A stretch of DNA of 64,000 nucleotides from Hasllibacter halocynthiae (GTDB lineage: Bacteria > Pseudomonadota > Alphaproteobacteria > Rhodobacterales > Rhodobacteraceae), in NCBI RefSeq assembly GCF_003003095.1, contig NZ_PVTT01000001.1:558001-622000 (forward strand). Direction: 5' to 3'. The translations under genes were made by a program, and so were the position numbers. Below, in pieces: positions 18,685 through 27,044 of the stretch. Position 1 is the stretch's first letter; each line of letters begins with the position of its first letter. The notes under the pieces are model-generated. The model had not been told where the DNA came from. It searched no databases and worked only from the letters and a program-made list of their open reading frames with translations.

Positions 18685-18911
18685 GCTCGTCGCAGCCACC
18701 ATCGCGTCACCCCGTCCTCCTCGCGCTGCGCGAGGAGGACGGTTCCGCTCTCGGCGCAGTAGTGGGGCACGTCGACGACCGCCGCCGGATCGTCCGACCG
18801 CATCAGAAGCACCTCGCCGGGGGACATGGCGCGCAGCCGCTTGGCCGCCTTCAGAACGGGCAGGGGACAAAGCAGCCCCGTCGCGTCGAGCTCGTGGTCG
18901 TGGTCGATCAT
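18681..18911 (-). CDS. tusA: TusA-family sulfur carrier
   Basis: The 76-residue protein has the TusA motif LDATGLLCPLPVLKAAK with the sulfur-carrying Cys15, then EVLLMRSDDPAAVVDVPHYC. TusA proteins relay persulfide sulfur, classically to tRNA thiolation, but family members also serve other sulfur pathways, so the acceptor is unknown here. It converges on rne, the two genes sharing CTAG as both stop codons. Confidence 0.9.
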   Translation of the reverse strand: MIDHDHELDATGLLCPLPVLKAAKRLRAMSPGEVLLMRSDDPAAVVDVPHYCAESGTVLLAQREEDGVTRWWLRRA

Positions 18912-18954
18912 GAAGGCTGCGCTAGCTCCGCGCGTCGCGAGGGTCCAGTCCGCC

Positions 18955-18983
18955 TTATGTCGGCCATGCGGCAGCGCTAGTCT
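18955..18983 (+). promoter_or_regulatory. Predicted promoter of the lipase/P450 pair, likely leaderless
   Basis: TTATGT (18955-18960), 17 bp, TAGTCT (18978-18983). The GTG start at 18991 lies 8 nt after the -10, which also supports that start. Confidence 0.4.
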
Positions 18984-18990
18984 GACCGCC

Positions 18991-20274
18991 GTGAACGCTC
19001 ATCCGCAGACCGTCAGGCCCGATCGGCCCGTGCGTCGCCGACGCGCCTTCTATCTGCCCGGCTACGACCCGTTCCACCCCCGCCGCTACCGCGAGCTCTA
19101 CCGAAGGGAAGGCGCCCGGCAGGCGGAGCTGTCGGGCTACGAGATCGCGCTGACCCCGAAGGAGGGGCCGCGATACGGATGGACCGTCACCTCGGTTCAG
19201 GACGGCGCACCTGTCCGGACGGAGGTGGATGTCTTCGTCTGGTCCGATCTCGTCAGGGGATCGATGTCCGCGTCGATCTCGGCGACCTACTGGCAGCTCG
19301 TGCGCACGGCTTGGGTCTACGTCGCCTCCGGGACGCTGCGGCGGCTGACTTGGTTGCGCAGGGGGCCGGTCGTCGCCGCGCTCTACCCTGCCGCCGTGCT
19401 GATCGGTCAGCTGCTCCTTTCCCTGCTCGCCGCGTGGATCGCCGCGTCGATCTTGGCCTCAGGGCTGGCCGCCCTCCTGGGCTTGGCAGGCCGAACCCCC
19501 TGGCCATGGCTGACCTCCGGGCTTTGGTGGGCGGCGTTCCTCGGGGGGATCGTCGTCGCCCTGCGCTGGTGGAAGCGTCAGGACCGCAGGTTCTATGCCC
19601 ATTATCTGATGCACGACTACGCGTTCGCCGCGAAGCTGAAGGGGGCCACCCCCCCCGAGCTGAAGAGGCGGACCGGGGCGTTCGCGTGCGACATCGCCGC
19701 CGCGCTGGAGGGTGATTGGGACGAGGTGCTCGTCGTGGGCCACTCCTCGGGCGCCCATCTGGCGGTGTCGGCCGTCGCGGAGGCGGTCCGCGGTGGTGCG
19801 GTTCGGCCCGGCGGGCCGGTTCTCTCCCTTCTGACGCTGGGACAGGTGATGCCGATGGTGTCCTTCCTCCCGCGCGCGGAGAAGCTGCGCGGCGACCTCG
19901 CATTCCTCTCCGCCTCGGATGCGCTGACCTGGGTGGACGTCACGGCGCCCGGCGACGGCTGCGCCTTCGCGCTGTGCGATCCGGTGGCCGTCTCGGGCGT
20001 GCAGCCGGATGGGGCGCGATGGCCGCTCGTCCTCTCCTGCGCGTTCACCCGGTACCTTCGGCCGGAAACGCTGCACGCCCTGCGCCACCGCTACTTTCGA
20101 CTTCACTTCCAGTATCTCTGCGCCTTCGACCGCCTGCGTGGCGAGCCGGGAGAGTACGACTACTTCCGCGTCACCGCCGGCCCCCTGACGCTGGCCGAGC
20201 GGTTCCGCGGCCGCCGCCCCTCGCCCAGCCGGATCGACGTGCCCGCGTCGGCGCACGTCTCGGTCCCGGCGTGA
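18991..20274 (+). CDS. Membrane-anchored alpha/beta hydrolase (lipase-like)
   Basis: A 427-residue protein with a soluble start (FYLPGYDPFHPRRYRELYRRE), a hydrophobic segment near 125-160 with two or more transmembrane helices, another near 165-190, and a C-terminal domain with the nucleophile elbow VLVVGHSSGAHLAVSAV typical of serine hydrolases. I recognise the fold signature but not a named family; substrate unknown. The GTG start is supported by promoter spacing. Its TGA overlaps the GTG of the cytochrome P450 gene by 4 nt, so the two are probably made together and may act on the same lipid or ester. Confidence 0.7.
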   Translation: MNAHPQTVRPDRPVRRRRAFYLPGYDPFHPRRYRELYRREGARQAELSGYEIALTPKEGPRYGWTVTSVQDGAPVRTEVDVFVWSDLVRGSMSASISATYWQLVRTAWVYVASGTLRRLTWLRRGPVVAALYPAAVLIGQLLLSLLAAWIAASILASGLAALLGLAGRTPWPWLTSGLWWAAFLGGIVVALRWWKRQDRRFYAHYLMHDYAFAAKLKGATPPELKRRTGAFACDIAAALEGDWDEVLVVGHSSGAHLAVSAVAEAVRGGAVRPGGPVLSLLTLGQVMPMVSFLPRAEKLRGDLAFLSASDALTWVDVTAPGDGCAFALCDPVAVSGVQPDGARWPLVLSCAFTRYLRPETLHALRHRYFRLHFQYLCAFDRLRGEPGEYDYFRVTAGPLTLAERFRGRRPSPSRIDVPASAHVSVPA

Positions 20275-21650
20275 TCCCCCCGAAACCGGCGGCCCGGCCC
20301 CACCGTGTGGGGCCGCTACGCTACCTGCGCCTTCTGCGGCGCGACGTCCTCTCGGCGCAATCGGACCGGCTCTATCGTGCGAAGATGGCCGATTATCGCG
20401 TGCCCGGCCTCCTGCGGTCGGTCCTCGTGAATGACCCTCCCCTCGTGGACGAGGTGCTGCGCCGCCGCCCAATGGACTTTCCCAAGTCCGCCCGCGTCGG
20501 GCGCGGCCTGCGCCCGCTGCTCGGCCGTTCGGTCTTCCTGACCAACGGCTCGGAATGGGAACGTCAGCGCCGCATCATCGATCCGGCCTTCGAAGGCGGG
20601 CGCCTGCGCGACGCGTTCCCCGGAATGGTCGCCGCAGCGCGTGCGGGCGCCGGACGCCTGTCGGAAGGAGAAGTCGAGATCGAGGAGGCCGCCTCGCACG
20701 CCGCCGCCGACGTCATCTTCCGCACCCTCTTCTCCGTGCCGATCGAGGATGCGGATGCCCGCGCCACCTTCCAAGCCCTTCAGGCCTATCAGCGCAGCGG
20801 CGCCGTGATGCGAGCGCGGCACTGGCTGCCGCTGCCCGGGTGGATTCTTCCCCCGTCGCCCCGGCCAGTACGGGCGGCAGGGGCCGCCGTGCGGCTGCTG
20901 ATCGAGCGCATGGTCGCCCGCCGCGCCGCGGAGATCGAAGCGAAAGTCGCGCCGGACGATCTGGCGACCAAGATCATGACGCAGCCCGACCCGGAGACGG
21001 GAGAGCGGTTCGGCCCGGCCGAGATGGTCGATCAGGTCGCGATCTTCTTCCTTGCCGGGCACGAGACCAGCGCGGCGGCCCTCTCCTGGGCCCTCTGGTG
21101 CCTCGCCGCGGCACCGGATTGGCAGGATCGCGCGGCGGCCGAGGCGGCGGCTTGGCCGGAGGTGCCCGGCTTCGGCGACCTCTCGAAGCTGCAGGTGATC
21201 CGCGACGTCTTCCGCGAGACGCTGCGCCTCTACCCTCCCGTCCCGATGATGATGCGCACGACCACGGCCCCCGAGACTTTCCGTGGCCGACGGCTCCGTG
21301 CGGGCACCCAGGTCGTTCTCTCACCCTGGCACCTCGGCCGCCACGAGGCACTTTGGGACCGTCCCGACACGTTCGATCCCGGTCGCTGGGGCGCGGCCGG
21401 CGCGCGGGAGGCGGCGAGGCACGGGTTCCTTCCCTTCAGCGCCGGCCCGCGGGTCTGCACGGGTGCGGGCTTCGCGATGGCCGAAGGCGCGGTGCTCCTG
21501 GCCGAAATGCTGCGCGCCTGGCGATTCGAGACGGCGGGCGAGGTGCCCATGCCGGTGGCGCATCTCACGGTGCGTTCGGCCAACGGCATCCGTCTGCGAT
21601 TGTCCCGAAGACAGGGAGACGCCCGCATGCGGCCCGAACCGCCCCCCTAG
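20271..21650 (+). CDS. Cytochrome P450
   Basis: A 459-residue P450 monooxygenase. Hallmarks are the oxygen-activation I helix LAGHETSAAA (about 261-270), the ExxR motif ETLRLYPP (316-323) and the heme loop FSAGPRVCTGAGFA with thiolate ligand Cys396. The absence of an N-terminal membrane helix fits a soluble enzyme, though the basic Arg-rich start may lie on the membrane. The PPVPMMMRTTTAPETF segment resembles fatty-acid-type P450s, but the substrate is a guess. It starts at a GTG inside the stop of the lipase-like gene. No ferredoxin or reductase gene is adjacent. Confidence 0.92.
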   Translation: MIPPKPAARPHRVGPLRYLRLLRRDVLSAQSDRLYRAKMADYRVPGLLRSVLVNDPPLVDEVLRRRPMDFPKSARVGRGLRPLLGRSVFLTNGSEWERQRRIIDPAFEGGRLRDAFPGMVAAARAGAGRLSEGEVEIEEAASHAAADVIFRTLFSVPIEDADARATFQALQAYQRSGAVMRARHWLPLPGWILPPSPRPVRAAGAAVRLLIERMVARRAAEIEAKVAPDDLATKIMTQPDPETGERFGPAEMVDQVAIFFLAGHETSAAALSWALWCLAAAPDWQDRAAAEAAAWPEVPGFGDLSKLQVIRDVFRETLRLYPPVPMMMRTTTAPETFRGRRLRAGTQVVLSPWHLGRHEALWDRPDTFDPGRWGAAGAREAARHGFLPFSAGPRVCTGAGFAMAEGAVLLAEMLRAWRFETAGEVPMPVAHLTVRSANGIRLRLSRRQGDARMRPEPPP

Positions 21651-21810
21651 GTGGACGGACCACAGCCGCGCTTCTCTCGCCAGGCGCCTTCGTCGCCGGC
21701 GCAGCTCGCGCGGCGGCCGAGGCGGGATGGATCGCGGTCGAAGGCATGGGCGTCGTCCGGGCCGGGCGGGGTGCCGGACATCACGGGGGGCTTCAGCAAC
21801 CTGCGAAGGC

Positions 21811-22023
21811 TCAGCCCCTCGCCGCCCGCTCCAGCACGAAGACCCGGATCGCGCTCGCCAACCCGCGGCCGGTCCCACGCGCCTCGTCCACCTCGGCGGC
21901 CAGGTCGTTGAGCGTGCGCCCCTCCCGTGCCGCGATGGCCCGGAAGGCGGCCCAGAATTCGGGCTCGAGCGATACGCTGGTTCGGTGCCCCCGCAGCGTC
22001 AGCGAGTGTTTCTCGGGTCTCAC
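21811..22023 (-). CDS. Ribbon-helix-helix domain protein
   Basis: The 70-residue product has HSLTLRGHRTSVSLEPEFWAAF, a beta strand followed by two helices, and REGRTLNDLAAEVDEARG, the layout of a ribbon-helix-helix DNA-binding protein. It probably acts as a dimer; the target is unknown. It starts at a GTG overlapping the stop of the DUF4169 gene by 4 nt and is the last gene of the fumC-DUF4169-RHH operon, an arrangement common in Rhodobacteraceae. Confidence 0.85.
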   Translation of the reverse strand: MRPEKHSLTLRGHRTSVSLEPEFWAAFRAIAAREGRTLNDLAAEVDEARGTGRGLASAIRVFVLERAARG

Positions 22024-22190
22024 TCCCGCTTTGCGCCGTCCAGATCGCGCCGGGCCCGCTCGGCCTCCCGCCGGTCTCCTTCGCGCTCGGCCTTCGTGCG
22101 CCCGAAGCGGGCGGCGTTCTCGTCGGCCTGCCGCTTCGCTTCGGCCCGCGCACGGGCCTTGCGGGCGCGGTTCAGGTTCATCGGCTTCAT
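22020..22190 (-). CDS. DUF4169 small charged protein
   Basis: A 56-residue, almost entirely charged helical protein ([32 protein letters not shown]) matching DUF4169. Its ATG overlaps the fumC stop as ATGA and its stop overlaps the next GTG, so it is translated in a coupled row. Function unknown. Confidence 0.85.
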   Translation of the reverse strand: MKPMNLNRARKARARAEAKRQADENAARFGRTKAEREGDRREAERARRDLDGAKRE

Positions 22191-23578
22191 TTGGGGCCGA
22201 TCATCGTCTCGGGGCGGACCACCTCGTCGAAGCGCTCGGGCGTGACGAAGCCGAGGTTCACCGCCTCCTCGCGCAGCGTGGTGTCGTTGGCGTGCGCCGC
22301 CTTGGCGACGGCTGTCGCGTCGTCGTAGCCGATCTCGGGCGCGAGCGCGGTGACCAGCATCAGCGACTCCCGCATGAGGGCATCGATCCGCCGCTCGTCC
22401 GCCTCGATACCCTCGACGCAATTGTCGGTGAAGGCGACCGACGCATCCCCCAGAAGCTGCATGGACTGCAGCAGGTTGTAAGCCATCATGGGCTTGTAGA
22501 CGTTCAGCTCGAAATGGCCCTGGCTCGCCGCGAAGCCGGTGGCGGCGTCGTTGCCCATGACGTGCGCGCAGACCTGCGTCATCGCCTCGCACTGGGTCGG
22601 GTTCACCTTGCCAGGCATGATCGAGGACCCCGGCTCGTTCGCGGGCAGCTTCAGCTCGGCCAGGCCGCAGCGCGGGCCCGACCCGAGGAACCGGATGTCG
22701 TTCGCGATCTTGAAGAGCGAAGCCGCCACGACCCGGCAGGCGCCAGACATCTCGGACATGGCGTCATGCGCGGCCAGCGCCTCGAACTTGTTGGGGGCTG
22801 TGACGAAACCGATCCCCGTTATGCGCGCGACGTTGGCCGCGACGGCCTCGCCCCAGCCCTTCGGGCTGTTCAGGCCCGTGCCCACGGCGGTGCCGCCCTG
22901 GGCCAGCTCGTGGATGGCCGGCAACGCCGCCTCGATCCGGCGGATGCCCATCCGGACCTGATGGGCGTATCCCCCGAACTCCTGCCCGAGGGTCAGGGGG
23001 GTGGCGTCCATCGTATGCGTGCGGCCGATCTTGATGATGTCCGCGAAGCTCTCCGCCTTCGCCTCGAGGGCTTCGGCGAGCTTCCTGAGGCCCGGCAGCA
23101 GGACGTCGCGCGCGGTGGTGGCGACCGCGATGTGCATCGCCGTCGGGAACGTGTCGTTCGAGGATTGCCCCATGTTCACATGATCGTTGGGATGCACCGG
23201 ATCCTTCGAGCCGACCTCCCCGCCGAGGATCTCGATCGCGCGGTTCGCGATGACCTCGTTGGCGTTCATGTTCGACTGGGTGCCCGAACCGGTCTGCCAG
23301 ACCACGAGGGGGAAATGGTCGTCCAGCTCGCCCTCGTGCACCTCCGTCGCGGCCTTGATCACCGCGTCCGCGATGCGGTCGTCCAGGGCGCCGCGGGCCT
23401 TGTTGGCCTCCGCGCAGGCGTGCTTGACGACGCCGAGGGCGCGGACGATGGCGACGGGCTGCCGCTCCCAGCCGATGGGGAAGTTCAGGATGCTGCGCTG
23501 CGTCTGCGCGCCCCAGTAACGATCCGCCGGAACCTCGAGCGGTCCGAAGCTGTCGGTCTCGGTGCGCGTCGCGGCCAT
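22187..23578 (-). CDS. fumC: Class II fumarate hydratase
   Basis: FumC interconverts fumarate and malate in the TCA cycle without an iron-sulfur cluster. The 463-residue product has full family length. It shows [17 protein letters not shown] near 93, [12 protein letters not shown] with [10 protein letters not shown] (His188 region), and the superfamily signature [11 protein letters not shown] (317-327) with the catalytic Ser. The first gene of an operon with DUF4169 and a ribbon-helix-helix protein, separated from sspB by 67 nt. Confidence 0.97.
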   Translation of the reverse strand: MAATRTETDSFGPLEVPADRYWGAQTQRSILNFPIGWERQPVAIVRALGVVKHACAEANKARGALDDRIADAVIKAATEVHEGELDDHFPLVVWQTGSGTQSNMNANEVIANRAIEILGGEVGSKDPVHPNDHVNMGQSSNDTFPTAMHIAVATTARDVLLPGLRKLAEALEAKAESFADIIKIGRTHTMDATPLTLGQEFGGYAHQVRMGIRRIEAALPAIHELAQGGTAVGTGLNSPKGWGEAVAANVARITGIGFVTAPNKFEALAAHDAMSEMSGACRVVAASLFKIANDIRFLGSGPRCGLAELKLPANEPGSSIMPGKVNPTQCEAMTQVCAHVMGNDAATGFAASQGHFELNVYKPMMAYNLLQSMQLLGDASVAFTDNCVEGIEADERRIDALMRESLMLVTALAPEIGYDDATAVAKAAHANDTTLREEAVNLGFVTPERFDEVVRPETMIGPK

Positions 23579-23645
23579 TGCTTTCCCTCCCTGGCGTTCG
23601 AGCGCTTGCTAGCTGCGCGCCTCTCCGGGGGAAAGCCTCCGGAGA

Positions 23646-24149
23646 TCAGTGCTTGCGGAACTGGTCCAGGCTGACGACCTCGGCGGCCGGACGGTCGGCG
23701 TCCTCCTCCTCCTGGGGGGCGTCCTCGGCCAGCGGGGCTGGTAGGCCTGCGACGGGGGCGTCGGCCTCCTCCTCCGGCTCGTCGGCGGCGGCTTCGTCCT
23801 GCGCCTCGAAGCGCAGGCCGAACTCGACGGACGGGTCCACGAAGGTGCGGATCGCCTCGAAGGGCACGCGCAGCCGTTCGGGGGCGTCCCCGAAGTTCAG
23901 CGTCACGCCGAACCCCTCCTCGTCGACCTCCAGCGCGTCGAACCAGTGCTGCAGCACGATGGTCATCTCGCCGGGATAGCGGTCCGAGAGCCAGTCGGCG
24001 ATGCCCACGTCCGGGTGCATCGTGTCGAAGGTTATGAAGAAGTGGTGCTCGCCGGGAAGGCCGTTCGCGCCGACATCCTCCAGGATGTCGCGGATCAGGC
24101 CGCGCATGGCGCGATGCATCAGGCTGCCGTAGTCCAGGCGGCGCGTCAT
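23646..24149 (-). CDS. sspB: SspB-type ClpXP adaptor
   Basis: The 167-residue protein matches the alphaproteobacterial SspB adaptor, which binds ssrA-tagged proteins and delivers them to ClpXP. The globular domain (about 1-115) includes HHFFITFDTMHPDVGI, PGEMTIVLQHWFDALEVDEEGFGVTLNFG and VPFEAIRTFVDPSVEFGL. An acidic, Ala/Pro-rich linker leads to a short conserved tail (VVSLDQFRKH), the expected ClpX-docking piece. The tmRNA gene that makes the tag is in this same window at about 26.6-26.9 kb. Confidence 0.92.
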   Translation of the reverse strand: MTRRLDYGSLMHRAMRGLIRDILEDVGANGLPGEHHFFITFDTMHPDVGIADWLSDRYPGEMTIVLQHWFDALEVDEEGFGVTLNFGDAPERLRVPFEAIRTFVDPSVEFGLRFEAQDEAAADEPEEEADAPVAGLPAPLAEDAPQEEEDADRPAAEVVSLDQFRKH

Positions 24150-24214
24150 CTTCAGGTTCCCCCCGGGGTGCTTCCCGGGCAGCCTAGGCCGGGCCGCCGG
24201 GGGTTCCAAGAGGG

Positions 24215-25462
24215 TCAGCGCAGCGCTGCCGTCGCAAGCCCGGCGAAGGCCATGATGCCCAGCGCGGCGATCAGCGGCAGACGGTTCGGCAGGATCAACC
24301 CCGCCGCCAGCGCGGAAAGGCCGGCGGCCGCCGGGTCCAGCGTGCCCCATTCCGGCCAGGGCATCGACAGCGGCCCCGCCTCCAGCCGGCCGACCCCCCC
24401 GAACACGACGTGCAGCGCGAACCATAGCGAGAGGTCGGCGATCACCCCGGCCACCGCCGCCGTCACGCCGCGCAGCGCCCCGGCGAGGCGGGGCTGCGCG
24501 GTCAGACGTTCGAGCCACGGCGCGCCGACGAGGATCCACAGGAAGCAGGGCGCGAAGGTCGCATGAAGCGCGACGAGCCCTCCGGCGAGCAGCCCCCAGG
24601 CGCCGGGCCCGTTGGCGAGCGCGCCGACGAACTGCGTGACTAGGATCAGCGGCCCCGGCGTCGTCTCCGCGAGGCCTAGCGCATCGATCATCTGATCCGG
24701 CGTCAGCCAGCCCCGGTCCTCCACGACCTCCTGCGCCATCCAGGCGAGGACGGCATACGCGCCCCCGAAGGTGAGCACGGCGAGCTTGGCGAAGAACCAC
24801 CCCACCGCCGCCAGGCGCTCCGCCCCGGCGAGGCTGAGGACCACCAGGGGGATGAGCCAGATCGCACCCCACATAGCGGAGGTCCGCGCCATGTCCCTCA
24901 TCGAGGCCGCCGGCCCCTCCGCCGGCGCGCCGGGCCCTTCCGTCGCCAACGCCCCCCAGAGAGCAGCGGCCGCCAGGATCGAGGGGAAGGGGGCATCCAG
25001 GGCGAAGATGGCCACGAAGGCCAGCACGGCGATCACCCGGCCCGACGTGTCGGTCAGCGCCTTCCGCGCGACCTTGGCCAGCGCCTGCACGACGACGACG
25101 ACGACTGCCGCCTTGATCCCGAGGAAGGCGGCCTCGACAGTCGGCAGATCGCCATATGAAAGGTAGAGCAGCGCCAACGCGAAGATGGCGACCGCCCCCG
25201 GCACGACGAAGAGCAGCCCGGCCAGCAGCGCGCCGCCCGTGCCCCGCAGCCGCCAGCCGCAGAAGGTCGCCAGCTGCATCGCCTCCGGGCCCGGAAGGAT
25301 CATGCAGAAGCCCAGCGCGCGCTGGAACCGCTCCTGCGTCAGCCAGGGCCGCTCGTCGACCAGCTCGCGCTGCATCAGGGCTATCTGCGCGGCCGGTCCG
25401 CCGAACGACAGGACCCCTATGCGCCCGAAGACGCGCGTCATCTCGGACCAGTCGGGGGTCAT
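24215..25462 (-). CDS. chrA: Chromate transporter ChrA (two-domain form)
   Basis: A 415-residue inner-membrane protein with about 10-12 transmembrane helices in two related halves. Each half has the ChrA pattern: FGRIGVLSFGGPAAQIALM with LGFCMILPGPEAMQLATF in the first, and AKLAVLTFGGAYAVLAWM with LGLAETTPGPLILVTQFVG in the second. ChrA exports chromate by proton antiport; some members take up or export other anions. ATG 25462 has GAGGAG upstream. No chrB regulator is adjacent. Confidence 0.92.
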   Translation of the reverse strand: MTPDWSEMTRVFGRIGVLSFGGPAAQIALMQRELVDERPWLTQERFQRALGFCMILPGPEAMQLATFCGWRLRGTGGALLAGLLFVVPGAVAIFALALLYLSYGDLPTVEAAFLGIKAAVVVVVVQALAKVARKALTDTSGRVIAVLAFVAIFALDAPFPSILAAAALWGALATEGPGAPAEGPAASMRDMARTSAMWGAIWLIPLVVLSLAGAERLAAVGWFFAKLAVLTFGGAYAVLAWMAQEVVEDRGWLTPDQMIDALGLAETTPGPLILVTQFVGALANGPGAWGLLAGGLVALHATFAPCFLWILVGAPWLERLTAQPRLAGALRGVTAAVAGVIADLSLWFALHVVFGGVGRLEAGPLSMPWPEWGTLDPAAAGLSALAAGLILPNRLPLIAALGIMAFAGLATAALR

Positions 25463-25896
25463 GGGTGGCGATGCTCCTCGTCCCGGGTGTCTCGCGCCCA
25501 TCCGCAGGGCGCGTCACGGAGCGTAAGCGCCGCCTGCATCAGTTCCGCGTCATCCGTTTGAAGCCGGGCGGGCCGGACCGAGATCGCGTGAAGCCCCCCG
25601 CCTCGTCCGCATCGCTTCCGGCAGACGACGACCACCGGCATCTTCAATGGCATCCCCGGGACATCCACGACGGGCATCCCCCAGGCCATGGGAATACGTC
25701 GCATGATCCTTCGGCAGGGTGAGGTCTAGGACAACCAGCGCATAGGCCTGTGCCCGGCGAGCTATCAAGTGGGTCGGGCTGATATTGGGGAAAGGCATGC
25801 GGCATCGGCGATCCGGCGGGTGCGAGACTTCGGCGCTGACCTCGCAGGGCGCTCGTGGAACCCCTCTGGGCTGGCACACGGCGGCGGTGCGGCAGG
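25463..25896 (+). other. Unexplained 434-bp gap
   Basis: No ORF here is convincing on either strand. Reverse-strand frames give short protein-like pieces (a stretch with ALVVLDLTLP, another with MPVVVVCRKR) broken by frame changes, and base composition is less GC-rich at third positions than in the neighbouring genes. It may be a decayed gene; I could not rebuild it. Confidence 0.3.
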
Positions 25897-26568
25897 TCAA
25901 GACGTCACGCGGCTGATCTCGCGCAGGATCTTCCGGCGGATCGCCGCGGGGAAGTCGCGGTGGCCCCGCGCAGTCATGACGAACCCGTCCCGCGTGCGGA
26001 TCGCGGCGCGGTAGAAGTTCGTCACCGGCAGCCCCGGGCCCAACGCCTCGATGGCGAGGCCGTTGATCGTGATCCCGGCCGCTTCCGCCTCGCGGGGCAG
26101 GGGGCGGACGTCACCCCCCCCGTTCGGGGTGCCGTCGCCGGACACGTCGATGACACGCCGCCCGCATTCGGGCGCCCCGGCCATGAGGCGCAGCCCGAAT
26201 GCCAGCGCCTCGGCCGGTGCGGTCCCGTCCAGCGCCCCCGAGCGGGGCATCGTGCGGGCCCGCTCCGCCAAAGCGGCCAACGCTGCCGGGCCGTCCACGA
26301 CCGTCCAGGGGATCGCCACCCGCTGCAGACCCGTGCCGGACCACTGCACGACGGCCAGGGCATTCCTCTCGCGCGTCATGATCTCGGCTATGGCGGGATC
26401 CTCGAGCGCGGCCGCCAGCCCTTCGGACTGCAGCCGCCACTCCGCCCGATCGACCGAGCCCGAGACGTCCATCAGAAGGAGCAGCGCCGTGCCGCAGGCC
26501 CGCGCCGGAAGGGCCAGGCAGCACAGCAGGAGGGCGGCCGCACGCATGCCGAAGGTTGGCCGGGGCAT
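25897..26568 (-). CDS. DUF1194 exported von Willebrand A-like protein
   Basis: A 223-residue secreted protein. A signal peptide runs to PARACG, followed at once by LLLLMDVSGSVDRAEW, a MIDAS-type DxSGS metal motif, and later VVQWSGTG and VIDVSGDGTPNGG, the second MIDAS region. This matches DUF1194, a VWA-like family with no known role. Met1 at 26568 lies almost against the 3' end of the tmRNA gene; an internal ATG at 26547 would also give a signal peptide. Neither has a clear ribosome site. Confidence 0.85.
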   Translation of the reverse strand: MPRPTFGMRAAALLLCCLALPARACGTALLLLMDVSGSVDRAEWRLQSEGLAAALEDPAIAEIMTRERNALAVVQWSGTGLQRVAIPWTVVDGPAALAALAERARTMPRSGALDGTAPAEALAFGLRLMAGAPECGRRVIDVSGDGTPNGGGDVRPLPREAEAAGITINGLAIEALGPGLPVTNFYRAAIRTRDGFVMTARGHRDFPAAIRRKILREISRVTS

Positions 26569-26579
26569 GGGAAAAGGTA

Positions 26580-26892
26580 AAGTGCAGGCTTCTGTTGCCA
26601 GGTGCCTGCGAACCCCGCGCTACGCGGCTAGGCGCAGCGGCTTAAGTTTCGGTCTTGCGGACTGCTTACGCAGCCAGCGCGACCGGAGCACGGTTGTCGT
26701 TGGCAACTGTACAAATCGGACCGATGACGGTGGTACCTCACCGAGACAAAGCAGACGCCTTTACACGTTCGTCGATCCTGTTTCGGCCCCATGATCCCCC
26801 AACGATGGGATGGTGGTGGAGCCGCCGGGTACCGCCCCCGGGTCCGAACCGCTTATTCCGCGCGCGTTTATGTCCATAGTCCCCGAGGGGAC
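26580..26892 (-). ncRNA. ssrA: Transfer-messenger RNA, circularly permuted two-piece form
   Basis: On the reverse strand the transcript begins near 26892 with hairpin GTCCCC-TC-GGGGAC. The acceptor piece ends at 26814 in GGCTCCACCA, after a T-arm-like CCGGG/CCCGG stem. A short spacer follows, then the coding piece starts at 26790 with GGGGCCGAAA, whose GGGGCC pairs with GGCTCC to form the acceptor stem. The tag reading frame at 26666-26704 reads ANDNRAPVALAA then TAA. This order, acceptor piece before coding piece, is the permuted alphaproteobacterial design in which processing gives two RNAs. tmRNA rescues stalled ribosomes. The 3' limit is approximate; a GCAGGC/GCCTGC stem at 26584-26609 with T-rich sequence after it is the likely end. 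Confidence 0.93.
26666..26704 (-). other. tmRNA proteolysis tag reading frame
   Basis: Thirteen codons from the resume codon GCC (26702-26704) to TAA (26666-26668) encode ANDNRAPVALAA. The ALAA end is the ClpX/ClpA recognition signal, and the AND start is the region bound by SspB, also encoded here. Confidence 0.93.
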
Positions 26893-26898
26893 ATCACA

Positions 26899-26927
26899 GA
26901 TATAGGCGCCCGAGTAGGCGCTGTGAA
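26899..26927 (-). promoter_or_regulatory. Predicted ssrA promoter
   Basis: On the reverse strand TTCACA (26922-26927), exactly 17 bp, then TATATC (26899-26904): the best sigma70-like promoter in the window. It would start transcription near 26892, where the tmRNA precursor's first hairpin begins. Confidence 0.7.
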
Positions 26928-26954
26928 GGCTTCTCCCGACCAAACGTTCGTCAG

Positions 26955-26981
26955 GGGCGGCGCTGCGCTCCGGCGCCGCCC
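26955..26981 (-). other. GC-rich inverted repeat between ssrA promoter and binding-protein gene
   Basis: GGGCGGCGC (26955-26963) and GCGCCGCCC (26973-26981) form a perfect 9-bp stem with a 9-nt loop. There is no T tract. It may be a second terminator hairpin for the upstream binding-protein gene. Confidence 0.4.
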
Positions 26982-27009
26982 TCCGCAAGGGGTGGGCAAG
27001 AGGCCGCGC

Positions 27010-27038
27010 GGCTTCCGGCGCCGGGCGGGCCGGAAGCC
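27010..27038 (-). terminator. Stem-loop after the binding-protein gene
   Basis: GGCTTCCGGC (27010-27019) and GCCGGAAGCC (27029-27038) form a perfect 10-bp stem, 9-nt loop, starting 6 nt after the stop codon of the reverse-strand binding-protein gene. The following sequence is only weakly T-rich, so it is a likely but not classical intrinsic terminator. Confidence 0.6.
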
Positions 27039-27044
27039 TCGGTT

